Source: an uncultured Clostridia bacterium
GTDB taxonomy: Bacteria > Bacillota > Clostridia > Oscillospirales > CAG-272
Assembly (NCBI GenBank): GCA_945485605.1
Contig: CALYSG010000090.1
Span: 1-7,576 of the forward strand
DNA length: 7,576 bases
Direction: 5' to 3'
Below, in pieces: positions 5,147 through 7,576 of the stretch; position 1 is the first letter of the stretch, and each line of letters starts with the position of its first letter. A program made the position numbers and the translations under genes. Below the pieces are notes generated by a model, which saw only the letters and a list, made by a program, of their open reading frames with translations, ran no database searches and had not been told where the DNA came from.

Positions 5147-6151
5147 TTACTGTTTTTCTTCGGCTGTTGCCTGACACGGTGCGTCAAAATCCGAAAAGAA
5201 GTCACACACGGTACGTTCGTAGCCTTCTTTATTGACAATATAGCTCATCCCGTGGGCGGCTCCCGGGACAACGAAGAGTCGCTTCGGTGAGACGCACGCC
5301 TTGAAGTTATCATAGGTCATCGAGATAGGCACGAATCTGTCGTCGGTTCCGTGAATGAGGAGCACGGGCGTCTTCGATACCTTCATGGCGTCGATTGTCG
5401 AATAACTTCCGGGGTCCATGTGTATCTTCTGCTTGCATATGGCGGAGGCTATAGAGCCGCGGAGTCCGTATGGCAGGTGAAGGTTCTTGTTCACTACGTG
5501 CTTCCATATCCCCGAGGGAGACGTGAAGCCGCAGTCGGCGACGATACCGTGCACGCGCGCAGGAAGGTCAAGTCCCGCCGTCATCAGCACTGTTGTAGCT
5601 CCCATTGATACGCCCGCAAGATATATTGGAAGCGAAGGATCGGTGTTTTCCTCTGCCCAATGAACCCAGTCAAGGCAGTCAAAACGTTCTGCAAGTCCGA
5701 ATCCCATATAGTCCCCGCCGCTAAGGTTCTGTCCTCTCTGATCGGGAAAGAGGATACTGCATCCCTGATCGTGCCAGAAATCGGCGATCACTCCGAAGTT
5801 CCCGCTCCATGTTGACCGCCAGCCGTGCATCGCTATCACGACGCGCTTGGCGTTTTCGCACGGATACCAATGAGCCGTGAGCCTTATACCGTCGGAGCTT
5901 ATGATGCTTACGGTTTCGGTGACCTTTTTTTCGAGCGCCGCGCCGGTATCGGCTACGAGCTTTGACATATCATCATTGTTTTTCGACCCGGAGATAAGGT
6001 TTCCCGCCTTCTTTATTACAGGCGGTGCTTCTCGGTCGAGGGCGATCGACGCCAGCAGTTTGGTTGTAAAGTAGGTCGCCGCAAGCGTTGCCGTTACCGC
6101 CACAGCGGTCACGGACGAAATGGCAATAATTTTCTTGGTGTTTTTATCCAT
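5147..6151 (-). CDS. Membrane-anchored alpha/beta hydrolase (serine hydrolase)
   Basis: A 334-residue alpha/beta-hydrolase-fold protein, similar in layout to Bacillus YqkD and other S33-like hydrolases. The N-terminus (MDKNTKK then about residues 8-36, Ile/Ala/Val/Thr-rich) is an uncleaved signal anchor, so the catalytic domain should lie outside the membrane. The core shows the oxyanion-hole HGW (109-111), a PDQRG strand end (136-140), the nucleophile elbow GVSMG with Ser182, HGTDDRFVP with the presumed acid Asp271, and GAAHGMSY with His300: a complete catalytic triad. The natural substrate (ester, thioester or amide) cannot be told. The ATG at 6151 has GGGAGGTG six bases upstream; the in-frame GTG at 6160 overlaps that site and is rejected. 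The gene has its own promoter (6175-6203), and a branched terminator-like structure follows the stop codon. Confidence 0.87.
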   Translation of the reverse strand: MDKNTKKIIAISSVTAVAVTATLAATYFTTKLLASIALDREAPPVIKKAGNLISGSKNNDDMSKLVADTGAALEKKVTETVSIISSDGIRLTAHWYPCENAKRVVIAMHGWRSTWSGNFGVIADFWHDQGCSILFPDQRGQNLSGGDYMGFGLAERFDCLDWVHWAEENTDPSLPIYLAGVSMGATTVLMTAGLDLPARVHGIVADCGFTSPSGIWKHVVNKNLHLPYGLRGSIASAICKQKIHMDPGSYSTIDAMKVSKTPVLLIHGTDDRFVPISMTYDNFKACVSPKRLFVVPGAAHGMSYIVNKEGYERTVCDFFSDFDAPCQATAEEKQ

Positions 6152-6174
6152 GAACAGCACCTCCCATTTTTATG

Positions 6175-6203
6175 ATTATACATCAGAAAACGCAGGATTT
6201 CAA
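6175..6203 (-). promoter_or_regulatory. Sigma-A promoter of the alpha/beta hydrolase gene
   Basis: On the minus strand TTGAAA (6198-6203) and TATAAT (6175-6180) are separated by exactly 17 bases. The -10 box ends 23 bases before the ATG, so the leader is very short and holds little more than the GGGAGGTG ribosome binding site. Confidence 0.8.
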
Positions 6204-6247
6204 CCGGAAAATATTTTTTAAATGAAAATCTCTGTAAAAAGCGGACG

Positions 6248-6283
6248 GATTTCGATACAAAACGCGGATCTTGTATGAAAATC
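6248..6283. promoter_or_regulatory. Interrupted dyad in the hydrolase/lipid-kinase divergent region
   Basis: GATTTCGATACAA (6248-6260) and TTGTATGAAAATC (6271-6283) are complementary at 11 of 13 positions, in two blocks of 5 and 6 pairs around a 2-base mismatch, with a 10-base centre. No T-run follows on either strand, so it is not a terminator. Its place between two divergent genes would suit a regulator-binding site, but no regulator gene is in the window. Confidence 0.3.
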
Positions 6284-6329
6284 ACGCAAAAGACGCGAAT
6301 TGTCCGTAGCATTAATGTGTGCCTGAATG

Positions 6330-6354
6330 TATAATTACCATGAAAAGTTATAAT
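6330..6354 (+). promoter_or_regulatory. Candidate -10 boxes of the lipid kinase gene
   Basis: Two perfect TATAAT hexamers lie at 6330-6335 and 6349-6354, 55 and 36 bases before the kinase ATG. Neither has a good -35 box at 16-18 bases, so at best one is a weak or activator-dependent promoter; the other may be chance in AT-rich DNA. Confidence 0.35.
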
Positions 6355-6390
6355 TATTTTCACCGATCGATTTTGAAAGGAAACGGATCA

Positions 6391-7263
6391 ATGAAATATA
6401 CTGTTCTCTTCAATCCCAATGCCGGAAACGGCACCGGCGCCGCGGAAGCCGAGAAGCTCCGCGATATACTCAAAGGTGACGAGCTGACCTTCACGGACAT
6501 TACATCGCTGAACGGCTACGCGGAATTCCTTGCGGGGCTTTCCGATGACGAAAGACTCGTTCTGGCGGGCGGCGACGGAACACTGAACCGCTTTATAAAT
6601 GATACCGACGGACTTGATGTCGGACGTGATGTGTACTATTTTGCCGCGGGAAGCGGAAACGATTTTGCACACGATCTCGGCAAAGCCAAAGATGACGCGC
6701 CTTTCGTGATTACCGAATACTTAAAGGATCTGCCTACTGTCACGGTAAAGGGAAAGGCATATAAGTTCCTCAACGGTGTCGGTTACGGGATCGACGGGTA
6801 CTGCTGTGAGGTCGGTGACAAGCAGCGCGAGACCTCCGATAAGCCGGTCAACTATACCGCGATCGCGATAAAGGGTCTGCTCTTCCACTTCAAGCCCTGC
6901 AATGCGAAGATCACGGTCGACGGAGTCGAGCATACATATAATAAGGTCTGGCTCGCTCCCACGATGAACGGACGCTTCTATGGCGGGGGAATGATGCCTA
7001 CTCCGGATCAGGACAGACTCGGCAAGGACAAAACCGTGTCCTGCATGGTATTTTACGGCTCTGGCAAGCTGAAATCGCTCGCGGTATTCCCCTCGATCTT
7101 CAAGGGTGAACATGTGAAGCATAAAGAGATGATAGAGATCCTCACCGGGCACGATATCAAGGTTGAATTCGACCGGCCGACCGCGCTTCAGATCGACGGT
7201 GAGACTATCCTCGGTGTCACCGAATACGAGGCAGTCTCGGCGAAGGTCCCCGCAAAGGTTTAA
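6391..7263 (+). CDS. Diacylglycerol/lipid kinase, DgkB/YegS family
   Basis: Soluble ATP-dependent lipid kinase that phosphorylates diacylglycerol or a related lipid alcohol at the membrane surface; in Gram-positive bacteria such DgkB enzymes return diacylglycerol to phospholipid synthesis as phosphatidic acid. The 290-residue protein has the family's two-domain plan: an N-terminal nucleotide domain with NPNAGNG (8-14), the hallmark GGDGTLN (60-66) and GSGNDF (87-92), then a C-terminal beta-rich domain with GRFYGGGM (194-201) and the late QIDGE motif (267-271), whose acidic residues are expected near the active site. Length is normal (about 290-310). The ATG at 6391 is chosen because AAAGGA lies about 9 bases upstream and the family begins with this strand; the frame is open back to a GTG at 6319, but that adds residues overlapping the candidate promoter. 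A strong hairpin follows at 7270-7301. Specificity for diacylglycerol rather than sphingoid bases or phosphatidylglycerol cannot be read from sequence. Confidence 0.9.
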   Translation: MKYTVLFNPNAGNGTGAAEAEKLRDILKGDELTFTDITSLNGYAEFLAGLSDDERLVLAGGDGTLNRFINDTDGLDVGRDVYYFAAGSGNDFAHDLGKAKDDAPFVITEYLKDLPTVTVKGKAYKFLNGVGYGIDGYCCEVGDKQRETSDKPVNYTAIAIKGLLFHFKPCNAKITVDGVEHTYNKVWLAPTMNGRFYGGGMMPTPDQDRLGKDKTVSCMVFYGSGKLKSLAVFPSIFKGEHVKHKEMIEILTGHDIKVEFDRPTALQIDGETILGVTEYEAVSAKVPAKV

Positions 7264-7269
7264 TGTATA

Positions 7270-7301
7270 AAGAAGGCTTTCCGGATACGGGAAGCCTTCT
7301 T
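7270..7301 (+). terminator. Terminator hairpin of the lipid kinase gene
   Basis: AAGAAGGCTTTCC (7270-7282) pairs with GGGAAGCCTTCTT (7289-7301) over 13 positions with one T-G wobble and the loop GGATAC. The T-rich side of the stem (TTCTT) supplies only a short tail and AAG follows, so it is an imperfect but probable terminator, usable in both directions. Confidence 0.7.
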
Positions 7302-7354
7302 AAGTCCCGCCCAAAATGCACAAAAAGTTTTGCCAAAAAAATTTCAGATAGCTA

Positions 7355-7383
7355 TTGACAAAACGCGCCTTTTGTGATATTAT
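7355..7383 (+). promoter_or_regulatory. Promoter of the tRNA genes
   Basis: TTGACA (7355-7360) and TATTAT (7378-7383) are 17 bases apart, with an A-rich tract upstream (7334-7342) that could act as an UP element. The -10 box ends 28 bases before the first tRNA, as expected for a strong stable-RNA promoter with a short processed leader. Confidence 0.85.
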
Positions 7384-7411
7384 ATGAAAGCGGTTTCGGT
7401 AGATACCTTCT

Positions 7412-7485
7412 GCGGGTGTAGTTCAATGGCAGAATTCCAGCCTTCCAAGCTGGCCGTGTGGGTTCGATTCCCATCACCCGCTCCA
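7412..7485 (+). tRNA. tRNA-Gly (anticodon TCC)
   Basis: A 74-base tRNA with all arms visible. The acceptor GCGGGTG (7412-7418) pairs with CACCCGC (7475-7481), followed by discriminator T and an encoded CCA (7483-7485). The anticodon stem CCAGC/GCTGG (7437-7441 and 7449-7453) encloses CTTCCAA with anticodon TCC at 7444-7446. The T arm carries GTGGG-TTCGATT-CCCAT. It reads GGA and probably GGG glycine codons. Confidence 0.96.
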
Positions 7486-7510
7486 AGTTTTATCTGCCGT
7501 CCGCTTTTTT

Positions 7511-7576
<66 letters not shown>

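Noticed and set aside
6721..7152. 143-codon open frame on the minus strand opposite the lipid kinase
   Set aside because: Antisense shadow of a gene with clear family motifs.

Overview
The window looks like chromosomal DNA from a Gram-positive anaerobe of the class Clostridia, possibly a gut Oscillospiraceae/Ruminococcus-like organism. The grounds are: a MazF toxin very close to the Bacillus NdoA type, a YqeG-family HAD phosphatase, a class II aldolase of the clostridial type with a long insertion before its last phosphate-binding motif, strong AGGAGG-like ribosome binding sites, near-consensus sigma-A promoters with 17-bp spacers, and tRNA genes with encoded CCA ends. The family-level placement is inference; no rRNA or species marker is present.

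Layout. Bases 1-1988 (+) hold the 3' part of a large surface or secreted beta-repeat protein with GLUG-like motifs; its start lies outside the window. Bases 1989-2384 are non-coding but rich in inverted repeats: two hairpins behind the surface gene, an elaborate nested inverted-repeat element, and the terminator of the next gene. From 2385 to 6151 all five genes are on the minus strand: class II fructose-bisphosphate aldolase (fba), a MazF-type mRNA interferase, a small two-helix membrane protein of unknown function, a YqeG-family HAD phosphatase that uses a GTG start, and a membrane-anchored alpha/beta hydrolase. After a divergent intergenic region comes a diacylglycerol/lipid kinase of the DgkB/YegS family (+). 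The right end holds a tRNA-Gly(TCC) and a tRNA-Arg(TCT) cut by the window edge, apparently one transcription unit behind a TTGACA/TATTAT promoter.

The minus-strand genes are not a tight operon. fba, the small membrane gene, yqeG and the hydrolase each have a recognisable sigma-A promoter, and terminator-like hairpins lie behind fba, the membrane gene and the hydrolase. The set is mostly housekeeping: glycolysis, RNA cleavage, phosphate-ester hydrolysis and lipid phosphate turnover. YqeG (related to the Gep4-type phosphatidylglycerophosphatases) and the lipid kinase could both touch phospholipid metabolism, but they are not co-transcribed, so this link is only inference.

I found no clear new multi-gene system. 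The points most worth a second look are the MazF toxin with no antitoxin beside it, two complex inverted-repeat elements (2213-2319 and 5062-5142), the marked fall in GC along the surface-protein gene with its 36-residue repeat period, an interrupted dyad between the hydrolase and the kinase, and a perfect consensus promoter in front of an unknown small membrane protein.
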